NCBI RefSeq assembly: GCF_000340215.1
Contig: NW_006921533.1
Location: 6,882,500-6,946,499, forward strand
DNA length: 64,000 nt
DNA from: Pseudocercospora fijiensis CIRAD86
Taxonomy: Eukaryota > Ascomycota > Dothideomycetes > Mycosphaerellales > Mycosphaerellaceae
Reading direction: 5' to 3'
Every line of letters starts with the position of its first letter. The first letter of the stretch is position 1. The notes under the pieces are model-generated. The model worked only from the letters and a program-made list of their open reading frames with translations. It did not search any database and had not been told where the DNA came from. A program made the position numbers and the translations under genes. This document shows positions 41,471 through 53,887 of this stretch, one piece after another.

Positions 41471-43080
41471 ATATCGATAATATGTCTTAGTATTTTTAAA
41501 ATACTAAGATAATATATATCTAAAGCTCCGCTATTAATTTTATATATATAACTAGTATAGTATTAGTGCAACAAAATTAATAAGGTGTTAGTACGTACTG
41601 CTAAGCTTTATATATCTCCTCCGCTTTTACCTCCGAGAATGCCGCCGGAAAGCATTCTCGAAGCAACGACGATAATAGAGGCATATATAACGGAGCGAAT
41701 AGTAAGCCCTTAAATTCGCAATCTATATACAAACGCCTAACTAATTTGAACTTACGAGATCGGCCGTTACTCTATTATAAATGTCGTTATTACCTTACTC
41801 TCTCTTAGCTAGTTTCTCCTTCTAAAAGCGCTTTAGACAGTTACGCAACGTGCCTAAGTTACCCTTATAGAAGCTAAGCTCCTTCTACTCGCGTATAGGA
41901 AGTTAATATAACTAATTATAGTTATATCGTTTAGTTATAAAGTGCGCTTCTATCTTTAAGAGCTATTCCTTGTCTTCTACCTCCTTCTATTTATACTATA
42001 TCGCTACCTATATAAAGAACTGTCTAAGTAGACTTCTCGGCGGTATATTAAGTTGCTAAGTAACCTACTTCGGAACAGGAGAGTCTTATTGTATAGGCTA
42101 AGCTTCTTAAGCGGCAGTAGCAACGCCTAGCTTCTAATTAACTAAATTAAACATAGTCTATATTAGATTAGCATAATCTATAGGCGGCGGCGGCGGTAGA
42201 TAAACTGCTAGCGTAGAGCGTACCCTTACTAGTATCTATACTTGAAATAGCTCCTTTGTAGTAGTAAGAAGACTATAAGGTTTACAAGATTGTATCTTCT
42301 CTTTATATAGCTATATCTTAGCGAATATACTATATAGCGGCTTCTTAAGAGTTATACCCTCTTGCTTTATAGCAAGTGCGTAAGACTATAGCTTTATAGC
42401 CTCGCTATAGAACTAGTAATAATAGCGTTTAATATCTAGTAGTCCTTTAGGCCTATAGTAGTAACTATTATAATTCTCGCAGCTAGAGAGCGTATATATA
42501 TAATTAGTAAGAAGCTTAGTCGTATAATTGCCTTGCTTCTATTCTTTAGCGATAAAGGCGAGACTATCGATAGTCTGCTAGTCGTATTACGAAGGCAGGT
42601 ATAGGTATAGGCTAGGTAGGAGGCCCTAGCCTCCTATAGTATATACTTCTCTAAGCCTAGATAGACTTAGAATAATTATCTACTTTATAATATACGATAT
42701 ATAACAAAATAGTAGCTTCGCTTCGAGCACTAGCGTAAAATACGCACTAACCGTCTCTAAACGGACTATCCGAACTACGGTTTACTATTCCCCTCTCTAA
42801 GGCGAAAGTCCTCCGCGCCGAAGGAGAGTCCTAACGAACTACTCTAATACTACTTTCTATACTATTAAACGCCGCAGCTATACTATAAGAAAGAGGCTAT
42901 AATTTAGTACGAAAATATATAAGACCTACTAGCGAATCGGTACGGAAATTAACGATAGACCTAGCCTAGCGCCGCGGCGCGCTTTACGCTCCCTCTATTA
43001 ATACCCTTACTTACTAAGGGTAGGAACGACATTTCGGGTTAGTAGGAGCTAGGCACCTAACCCTCCTAACTTCCCTTTTT
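41471..43080. mobile_element. RIP-degraded DNA, probably 5' part of the large Gypsy element or another relic
   Basis: CpA/TpG-poor, stop-rich. A 9-bp perfect stem with a 9-nt loop (cgagaatgc ... gcattctcg) lies at 41634-41660. A GGCGGCGGCGG run is near 42183. No conserved protein motif recognised; LTR of the following element not defined. Confidence 0.4.
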
Positions 43081-44435
43081 AGGTATAAGGATATAGAAGG
43101 TTCCGACTACTCTTACGGCAGCTACTACGTCTATACCTACGGTTAATATTAAGACGGTGCCCTATTCTGTTTCTTAGCGAATAATATCTACGTCTTAATA
43201 TAGGAGCTTATAGTATTAAAGGACTAGGAATCTCCGAACGATCCGCCGCCTATAGCCTAGGAGGATTGTACTCTTCCCGAACTAAAGGAAGATAGATACT
43301 ACCTAGTTTATATAGCGTATATACTATTAGCCTTCTTAAAACTAAGGTCGTGTCTAAATAAGCTATTCGAGAAGGATCTTAGATATAGAGTTATCGCTAT
43401 TACCGAGTAGTACGAGGATCCGGAGGAGGCTAAACCTCTACGTCGCCTAAGGTTATAATCCCGTATTCTAGATACAAATAGAGACGCGACTCCGAAGCCT
43501 TAGATACGCGCTAAGATTATTAGTTCGTAGGTTAACGACAACTCCCTATCGCTTTCCGCTATACGATAAGTATATCGTCTAACTTCGTACTAGTCGGATA
43601 GCCTATACTTCGCTTAGTAGCTAGTAGAATACCTTAAGTCTACCGACGGGAATCCGGCTATAGGCGAGAATTAGCTACGTCGCCGCAAGGTTTATATCCC
43701 TCTACGACTAGAGAAGTAGGGCGTCCGCCGCTTAATCGAAGAAGAGAGCTTAGGGTAAGCTAAGCCTAATAGACGTAGGGAGTCCTTTAAAATTAACCCG
43801 CTAACGGGTAACGTTTTTAAGAACTTCGGTACCTTTCGTAAAGACGACCCGCCTCCTAAGCCTCGCGAGAGCTTATTAATCTCGGTATCTAGCAGTTCGG
43901 TACTTAGCTTACTACCGGATTCCTAGCTAGAAGGAGAAGATATATTAGGTAAGTAGGCTCTAGGATCTATAGTACCGGCGAACGGTATAGCCGGCGCTAA
44001 ACAGCGAGATAAAATTAGATAAATAAAGTCCTAGGTAGCTTAGTAGCTAGCCGAGCAACGTACTAAGGCAGATAATAATCGAGCTACGGATCGTATATGC
44101 CTATAGAGGGCACTAGACGAATAGCGCGAGGCTTACGAGATCGAGATATAGGCCTAAATCTAATAAGCGTTTAACGAAGGCCGTAAGGAGGCTATAAGAG
44201 CTAAGAACAAAAGCAGAGATAAGGGTATAGAAGCTAGTAGAGTACTACCTCCGATAGCCTTAGAATAGCGCTATACTATCGATATAAATAGCATCCCTAA
44301 ATTGTTCCTTATCGACGAATAGCGACGTTAAAGGAGGAATACTAAGTCTACTAGGTACTTTAACGACGAGGTTACCGCTAATAACAACGCTACTACTAAT
44401 ACTAATGCTAGAAATAATAGGAATAATAATACCTC

Positions 44436-44563
44436 GGTTAGAGAGTTAGAGCCTAAGGCATCGACAAAGCGGACTTAGTATACTACGAGAGCCCCCTTCC
44501 GTACTTAGAACTTCTACCTCTCTACGTACCTATCGAATATACAGTTGCTATTACACTTCCACT
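44436..44563 (+). repeat. Left 128-bp terminal repeat of the nested Gypsy element
   Basis: About 95 percent identical to 53760-53887, preceded by the candidate target-site copy acctc (44431-44435). The differences are mostly C/T or G/A, as expected from RIP. Confidence 0.85.
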
Positions 44564-47500
44564 AGCGAGCAGTAAGGGGCTCAAAAGTGCAATAGTTACC
44601 GGCATAGAATAGCAGGTACAGCGGCAGCGATATATTTAGGCAGTTTTAAGGCATAGCGATAGGCGTTTAGTGCATACAGTTTAAGCGAGAAAACGAGATA
44701 ATACAGCATTAGAATACGGCATTAGAATACAGCATTTACAGCATTAGTAACAGCATTAATAGTAACAGTATATTGAACATTATTTAGCATTAGCATCTTA
44801 TAGTAATAGTATCGACCGGGCGTACGTATCGCCTTGCAGTATTATTTATAGAAGACACGAATACAGCTTTAATAGTACACGTATATATTAGAATTTCCCC
44901 TACCGAAAGCACGAGACATATAGGAAGCCCTATATTAGCGTAGACAGCGGCTTTACGCAAGCGGAAATCACCTACCGAGCCTACCCGTATTCGGTAGTAG
45001 TATACCGAGGAGCCCGATATATCGAGAACAACCCGCTCCGATAGGAGGCTTAAGTAGGTTACATATACCCGAGGAAGGCAGAAACAGGTAGAACTATATT
45101 AAAGGCACGTAGAAGGTCGTACGGAAGAAGCGTGCTAGTTAGGATCTTAAGAGCCCGGAATTAGCTAAGAAGATTGCCAACTTCAAAGGATTTTATAGTT
45201 AGGGTAATCCTACGGAAATACCTTATCGAACGAGTAGTAAGAGAGATTAGAACGAAGAGGACATTAAGCGGACTATCTATCGATAAAGCCTAATATTAAA
45301 AGCATTAAAGGTCTTATCTAGAACCTTAGTAAGCTCTCTATTACTATAGAAACAGGCCGGCGGAAAGGAGTAGATTTATAGCGACAAGGAGGTTAATAGA
45401 ATTCTCCTAGGGCTTAATCTATATCGCTAATCTCGTAGTATAGGGCATATCAAGTTTCGATAGGTCTATAGAACAGTACGAAATCACTATAAGTACCTAC
45501 GCAGTTGCGATAAGAAGAAGTAGGAGTAGGAATTTTAGAAGCGTTAGCGATTAGTACGGTAGAGATTACTCTCGGAGGGTTATATAGGACAACTAAAGGA
45601 AGCACTCGGGGACCTCGTAGGTACTAGAAAATTCCTATTATACTAGTATAAAGAGCTAAGTAAAAGGGGGCGTCCGTAATTACTACGGTCTTATCCCTTA
45701 TCTAGAAGTAGCTCTCGGCGTTCTTCTAGGTCTTACGCTAATACTAAGACATATATACCGCCGTATTCGCTACCTAACTCTCCCTAGAGACAAGGTAGCA
45801 GACCTCCTTCTTTATCCGGATTATTAACATTATCGTTACGCTTATTAATACTATTACTACTAAGAAGTCTACTAGTTCCTCCGCTACTAGTACTAAATAT
45901 AGCGACCGGCGTAGCTAACTTAGAGCTAGTTAGTATGTTTATCGGCGAAGAAGTTAAGGGTAACGTAGAGCGTTAGTAGGATCGATTTAAGCGGCAATAG
46001 GATTAGGTTAATAGTAGAGCTAACCTAGTCCGGTAGTATAAAGACTTTAATATATAGATAAAGGGCGAGGTAGCACGATAGGTCAATATAGAACTAAAGG
46101 ACCTAGTATAGAGACCTTACGTTAATAACGCTACGGCGGTTACTATATAGACTATTAAGGACAGGTTCTTTGCGAAATAGTTAAACGTAGCATCGTTAGC
46201 TAATAACTCCGTCGAGACTATCGAAGCACTTACGGAAGTAGTATAGAAGAAAGATAAAGACCTAAGGGAATATTATTATCGTTATACGGTCCTACTCCGC
46301 TAGGCAAACGGCAAAGATAATAATACCGCTACTAGTGCTAAGCGTACTGTTCTTACTATCGCTATTAAGGGTTTCGTTAATAGCCTTGTAGATAAAAAGC
46401 TCCGTACCGAGATGCAGCGTAAGAAGCAGTCTACCCTAAAGGCGATATTAGCGGAGGCGGAGGCGGCTTTGCGCCTTATTAAGGATAAGGAGAAGGCTAA
46501 GAAGGAATAGAGGGAGCATAAATACATAGAAGTGCTAAAGGAGGCAGCTATATATTAGTCGGTTAGCAAGTAGTTACTATATAACCTTAATCAACGCTTA
46601 AAGAAGTACTAAGATGCTATAGAGCCTTATAATGCTAATACTAATATAGTATAGTCGACTCTGCCGGAAGCTAAGGATTAGTAGGGCTACCTATATTAAT
46701 ATAGCAATAGCTACTATTACTACGCCTTACCTTTACCGACACCTTCTTAATAGCGCTCCCTATATACACTACCGAGGAATTAGGCCCCGCTGCTACTATA
46801 ATAGCAAGCTTAGCAACTAGGGTATTAATAAGGACCTCCGTAGTAGCAGCGCTAGGGTTTCTAGTTACGCGCTCTACGCAACAATATAGGACTAGGTTAT
46901 AGCGAGAACAACCTAATACTAGAATACTATTATACGGCTATACGCCGTAGCCGTAAGCGTAATAGAGACATCGACCTAACCCGGTCCTAGAATAGCTATA
47001 TTAATAGCATAATCTAGTACCGATATAAGTTTAATAATCTACTATACTACGGGTGTAGCTAGCGTAGACACCTTAAGCGTAACAATGTCTATACGGAAGA
47101 TTAGCGACTAATACTATAGGAGAGTAGGTTCCTTATATATCTTATATAAGAACAACGAGAGGACTTCTTTACTAAGAATCTAAGTGCTAACTAAGGCGAG
47201 GGCAATCGAGGTAGATATAGTAGCGGTTATAGTAATAATCGTAGGGGTTATAGCTTATATAGAGGCGGCTATAGAGGTTATAGTAGCGATCGAGATTATA
47301 ATAGAATACCTCCTCCTAGGCCTCCGCTACTAAGCGATCGACTATTAAACGACGCGCGGAATAGTAACGCGCTATCGGCGGATACTTATTACATCGAAGT
47401 GTTACTAAACTAGGATAGCACGAAGATACTAGAAGAGCTACTTACCGCTATTACTATTATTAAGAAGAGTTAGAGCTAAGACGTCGATACGAATAAAGCC

Positions 47501-48885
47501 GAAGGATATAGCAATAGGGAGCCTACCGAGCCTACTAGCAATACGAACAAGAGAGTTTACTATAATAAGGAGGGCAACGGAGATACCGATATACTAAATA
47601 TCCTAACTATACGAGTTATTAAGCCTATAAAGGTACGTATCTCGAAGGTCGACAAAGGCGCTAAGCCTATAAAGCCTATTAACGGCCTCTTTAACGAACT
47701 ACCGATTAAGGTAAAGAAGGTCCTTAGTAACCTAGAGATCCGCTTACTAATCCTATAGCTTATATAGTAGTTACCGTTCTTCCGTAACCGGTATAAGTAC
47801 CTCTTCTCGCAACTACGCTTCCGCAAAGTAGGTAAGCGTAAGGCTAAGAAGGCCGAAGAGGAAGATATAGCGGAGATAATAGAATTAGCCGAGAATAACA
47901 GCATTACGGTTACGGAGTTATACGAGATAGTACTACCCGAGACCGTTATAATAGAGGTAATAAAGGCTGTCTAGTTATTAACTATAGCCGCTACCGGCCT
48001 CGGTAAAGGAATGCCTATAGTTACCGCGGAAGATATAATAAAGGAGTACTAGGTTAGCCTAAGTGCTACGATTAACGGTAATAGCAATAGTATTACTATA
48101 TAGGTATAGGCAAGTATTAGTAGCTAGCGCTAGCGGGACTTAAAGACTAAGGCCTACTTATTACCTATTAAGATCTATAATGCTACGAGAGGAAGGGAGG
48201 TATAAGTGCCTCGTACCTAGTATATTACGGACTAAGGATTAGATTTAAACGTTATCTACCTATACCTCCGTAAAGGTATAAAGCTATAGCTCTATTCGGT
48301 TAAGCTCCTTAGCTTTCCGTTACTTAATATAAAGGTCGCCGACGGAGGCTTAGTTAGTATTATATACTTCTCGACCTTCTATATCGATATTAGAGGCGTT
48401 CGGAGGGATATATAGGCGATCTACTACCCTAAGGAACGTAGCAACCTCTTACTTATTCTCGGTTTAGCGTTCCTAGACTAAGTTAACACTATTCTACGTA
48501 TTAAAGATAGAGCTATAGAAGTTAGAGATACTAGTATTAGGAAGTAGGTCGTCCGTATTAAGATAATACTAAAGTATAGCGACCTACCGAAGTTTATAAT
48601 AGACATTTAGGACTTAATAAGTCTAGGAGAAGTAAAGGAAATAGAAGAGCGTAGTAGCGATAAGGAGGAAGAGGATAATATAGATATAGAAGAGCTAAAC
48701 CGTAATTTAGAAGAGATAGACCTTAGTAATATAAAGGTAACTAGTAGGAAGGGCTAGGCTTTTTACTAAGTCCTTAGTATAATAAGAAAAGGCTTAGCAC
48801 TAATATAAATACTAACTATAGCGTCGACGTTAATAGCGCCGAGCTACGATAGAAGGAGAGCTTTAGAGAAACACTAGGGCTAGAG

Positions 48886-48918
48886 TTAGGGTTAGGGTTA
48901 GGGTTAGGGTTAGGGTTA
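48886..48918. repeat. Interstitial telomere-type array, five TTAGGG units
   Basis: Five perfect TTAGGG units plus TTA, on the coding strand of the nested Gypsy element between gag and the reverse transcriptase. A shorter, imperfect array in the opposite sense (taaccctaacccttaccctaa) lies at about 49013-49034. Confidence 0.95.
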
Positions 48919-51900
48919 TATCCTAAGGTAGATAATAGCATTTCTTAAAGAATTAGGCTATTTAGAGCATATAAGGTCTCGGAGGCAAAAGGCGATTACG
49001 TAAGCGACAACTCTAACCCTAACCCTTACCCTAAGCGATACTACGACGTTTCCGAAGGAACCTACCGCTATAGTACCGAGTACTTCTACTTCCGATATTA
49101 GCTAGTAGAAACGATCGATAATTATATAGTTTAAAGTAATAGTATCGGTATCGAAACTTCTATCTATAAGTATCCTATTACTCGCTAAGTCGAACGCCGA
49201 GAAATCGATATAAGTAAGAACCTCGTAGAACTAGAGGAATAGATTAGTATAAAGGAGATTAAGCTTAGCTCTTTAATACCTAAATCGGATATACTAGAAG
49301 TCCTTTAAGTCTTATAGACCTATCGCGACCTAGAGGTACTTAGATAAAGAGATCTCGGACCTACTATAGACCTAATATAGTACCGTACGATCTTAAAAGA
49401 AGGTACGTAGGTCTTCTGCGCTAAGCTAAAGCGAATAAGCGCGGATAAGGAATAGTAGCTAATTAAGTATACTATAGAAGGTCTTAAGAACGGCCTCTTC
49501 GAGAGTATAGTAACGGCTAACGAAGAGATTAGTAAGTAGAATACTAACTACGTTATCGTTGCTAAACTAGGCAAACTATACCTACGCCTTACATTTAATT
49601 ATTATTATATATAGGAGCAAGAGAGCGGCGAATAGATATAGCTAATAAAAAAGAGCTAAGAGTTCCTTAGTAACCCGACCTATAGATACTTCTCGAAGTT
49701 TAATATTAAAGACGTATACTAGACAATATCGATTTACCCTACTAATAGGCATCTCCTAGCATTCTATATACCTACAATCGGACAACTGCAACCTATACGT
49801 ATACTAATAGGCGCAAGGTCTTCGAGCTTTACTATAAACGAATACGGTAACGTAGTATTCGGAACAATACCTCTACTAGACCCGGAGCCCTCGCTTATCG
49901 CTATCGATACAATAGTCGGCTTAGACTAGGAATAGTAGCTGCCTTATATAACCGTTTATATCGACGATATCTTACTAGCGTACCGAGACTAGAGTACCTA
50001 GTAGCCCTTTATTCGAGATTACCTCTTCCTTCGCTTAGTATTCGTAAAGATAAAGCTATCCTTCTAGAAAGTGCATATTAGCTTTAACGAGTTAGAGATG
50101 CTTAGAGATATATATAAATCGGATAGACGCAAGGCATTAAAACTAGCAAGAGTATAGAAGATCCTCGACTAGCTAGTGCCGTAGAACGCCTATAACGTAC
50201 GAAGGTTTAACGGTATTGTTAATACTACGCGCGAATACGTTAAGAATATAGGAGAGGTTATAATACCTATTCGGCGGCTAATAAGCGATAACCTAGAAGA
50301 TTGGTAATAGAACGAGGCTACTTAACTAAGCTTTAACCTAGTAAAGAAACAGGTAGCATCCGTAGTAGAATAGTATAGATATAACCTAACACTACCGTAT
50401 AAGATGTACTTAGATGCTTCTACTAAGGGTATAGGCTGCTTTATCCGATAGAGGTAGGAGGTTACTTACAATAGCAAGACAACTAGCAAATAGGTACCTA
50501 TCCTATACGATACCTATCTCTTTAGCAAGACCGAACGCAACTACGGTACCTATAAGCGAGAACTAAAGTTAATCGTTTATTTTATCGGCAAACATACCTA
50601 TATATTCTAAGGACCTATTACTTCTATTATCTATACGGACTATAAGCCTATTACTAGCTTTATTAACGCTTAAGCAGATAGGATCTACGTACGCTAGCAA
50701 GACACCCTTCGATAGTACAATATCCGTATCGAGTATATCGAAGGCCCTCGTAACGTAGTAGTAGATGCGCTATCTCGTACGATCTTCGAAGACGACAATA
50801 AACAGGACCTTAATACTAAGACTATCGAACTAAGGAAGGAGTTAGACGTATATAACAATAATAACTTATAGATATAGAAAGATAGTAAAGGAGGCTTTAA
50901 CGAGACGTTAAATAAACTTTTCGGTAGGGGAGAGAGATACGAGAAATATGTACTTAGCAGCATTGAATTAGTAAGCAAGAACAATACTGCGTACGAGGAG
51001 GTTAATACTAATAATACACGAGTTGTCGTAACCTATAGGACCTGCAATACTCGTATTAAAGGCGACAAATGCGATACCTACGGCAACGCTATCAATCGAC
51101 AACTAGGGCCTATATATTTCTAGCAACTATAGCCTTATAGCTTCCTTTCTTAATAGTATATCCTTAGCAACAACATCGAATACAAGGGCCTTATATTCAA
51201 TACTACTAAATAGTTTATAATAATGCGGAAAGCAGAGATTTATCGTAACTTCGAGACCGCCGCTAAGATTATAAACGCTAACAACCCTGCTAAATAGAAG
51301 CTACTTAGCCGCACGGTACGCGGGTTACGATAGCAACCGGCGATCTAGAATAAATACCGAGAGGCTATTGCGGAATAAGGCAACTACCTAAAGTTTAAAG
51401 CAAACCCTAGGCTACTAGAATCTCTTCTAGGCACTAGTAATCGTAAACTTGTAAAGGTATTACTAACTAATCGAATATAGGGCATTAGGTTTAAAGGATA
51501 TAAGGCCGATAGGATAAGGGAATATTAGGGTTTAAATCTGCTTAGCAAGGCACTTATACGCGTAAGAAGTCGGCTAAGGAAGGAACAAGAGGAGGAAATA
51601 GTAATAGGGCTAACTAACAATATTAGTGTCGAAGAACTACTACTATAGATACCCTTTAGTAAACCTAAACGATTAACCGAGGGAACAATAATAAAGGTAC
51701 CTATCCTAGACTACCTAGAGATCGGGCACGAGATTCTTTGTATCTATAAGAACGGCGATCCGAGTTAGACATGCTATAATCCCTACTATAACTACCCTTA
51801 TTACAAGGCGCCGAATCTTATACCGGGGAGGCTATTAGATAAGGACTTGGCGCTTACTAAGCAATAGTACGGCGACATTGTAAGATATTACAAATATTAG

Positions 51901-53759
51901 TAGATCCCTTAAATCTAGACTAAGGCCGTCTATAGGAGCTTTAAGACTATTGCCGCTAGCTATCGATATAATATAGTAATAGGCATCCTATAGAGATATA
52001 TCGTTACGGATCGGATTAATAAGCGACGAATCCTAGTACTATACTTGTTACTATACGAGATTGTGCTATTACTACAAAAGCTATACGATGAAGCAGGACA
52101 CTTCAATAAGCGCATCGTTTACTAGAAGCTTATTAACCGAGTGTTCTAGCTAGGCATATATAGCGACATTATTAAATACGTTAAAGGCTGCTTCTATTGC
52201 GCTCTTTAGAGACTAGCTAACCTAATATACCTATATAAGGTCTTCTATACTCTATACCCTAGTAAAGTCGTCGAGATTAATCTAATAGGACCGTTTCCGC
52301 CTAAGCGTATTAGAGTTAGCAGGAAACCGTATCGATATTTGCTTATAGTCGCTAATGTCTTCTTACGCTTCGGCGAAGTGAAGCTATTAGAAGATAAGGA
52401 GACCGAGACTGTATACACAGCACTAGATAAGGTCTTTAACGCTTCTACGGACCCTATAGTAGCATTCTATAATCCCGGTACTAAGTTTGCAATAGTAATA
52501 GAGCACCTTCGATAGGATAGGGGCATCTACGCAATGCTAGGGCCTATAGGAAGTAAGCGACTTACTAGCTCTATAGAAATATTAAACCGAGTTATTCGTC
52601 GATCACTTAAGCGTAACAATAATAGTTACCTAATAGACCTAAATAGACACCCGATTAAGCAACTTAGCGGCTAGGTTACTAATGCTATTAAGGCAATAAG
52701 GCATGCTAATTATAGGCACATCGAGGGTATCGGATATTTACCTACGGAGATTAAGTTAGGCCTCCGACCGGAAGAGCTTAGTAACAAGGCCGATCTCTAT
52801 CCTTCCGTACGACGATAGGAATTAATTAACGCATTAGAAGGCGTTAAAGAAGCTAATATAGCAATAGTTGATTTGATTAATAATAAGCCCGAAATCGACG
52901 TTAACGCTACTACTACGAGTTAGTAGCTAAAGGTGCTATATACTAGCCTCTTTAATATACTAGAACACCTTACAACCCGGTATCGCGTATACTCGGAAGT
53001 GCGCCGCCGTAGCAAGGTAGTATTAGCTAAGCGCATTAGACGTCTTTATCGGTCTATAAACACACATCCTATAATTGGGCCTAGTAATCTTGTCCTTCTT
53101 AAGAATTAGTCAATCCGTTAAAAGAGTTAGCAACTATCCTAGACTAGCCTCTTCCGCGTTAAACAATTAAGCGATAATATAGACAATGCTTTCGAGCTAC
53201 AAACTGTTAATAGAACCAAGTCACTATAGGGCCTATATTATTATAAGCATTTGTAGAAGTTTACGCCTAGAAGTAGACATCTAGTAAAATAGCAGATCGA
53301 TATACTAGAAGGGCTTCTATAGCCGCGTATACTATACCTAAAGAAGGCTACGAAGAAGGTAGAAGTACATTACCGATTCAACCTACGTAATAATACTTAG
53401 TAACTAACGATCGAGCGATACCTCCGAGACCTCCGTAATAGTTACCTATTACCTATATCGACCGACCTTCCTAGCGTACGACTTTACGCGCTCCGCAACT
53501 TATTACCTACACTCGCTTACTAAGCATTAATATAAGAGTATAGACATATAGATTAACTTAGAGTTATAGTTAGAGATATAGATTAGATATAGTAACTAGT
53601 ATATTACTAGCGTAAGAGACTAATTTGTATAATATTCTAGGGACTAATTAGCATATAAATAATCTTCTTTTATATAATCCACCGTTATAACGGGTAGGAT
53701 ATTAGACAAGGCAATAGCGACACTATATCGCAGGCTCTACGACTTATAGTTAGGGGAGT

Positions 53760-53887
53760 AGTTAGAGAGTTAGAGCCTAAGGCATCGACAAAGCGGACTT
53801 AGCATACTACGAGAGCCCCCTTCCGTACTTAGAACTTCTACCTCTCTACGTACCTATCGAATATATAGTTACTATTACACTTCTACT
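53760..53887 (+). repeat. Right 128-bp terminal repeat of the nested Gypsy element
   Basis: Partner of 44436-44563, followed by target-site copy acctc (53888-53892) and then the resumed outer gag. Confidence 0.85.

Larger units (their letters stand above)
44436..53887 (+). mobile_element. Nested RIP-degraded Ty3/Gypsy element (9.45 kb) with 128-bp terminal repeats
   Basis: Bounded by 128-bp direct repeats and a 5-bp duplication acctc (44431-44435 and 53888-53892). A purine-rich tract (gttaggggag) lies just before the right repeat. Gag-like, Arg/Gly/Tyr-rich sequence lies at 45900-47400. The reverse transcriptase motif YIDDILLA at 49957-49980 is intact. An RNase H end DALSR lies near 50765. 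An integrase zinc-binding region and core lie at about 52080-52900 (LIGPFPPKRI, then ...VANVFLRFGEVKLLEDKETETVYTAL). RIP stops are frequent. Removing the element plus one target copy rejoins the outer gag in frame. Confidence 0.85.

Noticed and set aside
41634..41660. Hairpin as a terminator or attachment site
   Set aside because: A 9-bp stem alone in RIP DNA, with no adjoining gene or element end to support a function.
46300..47904. Minus-strand ORFs of 75 and 114 codons in the nested element
   Set aside because: Antisense to the gag region of a plus-strand Gypsy element; Leu/Ser-rich frames of this kind are antisense shadows in RIP DNA.
50694..50984. 96-codon minus-strand ORF
   Set aside because: Antisense to the RNase H end of the nested element (DALSR on the plus strand).
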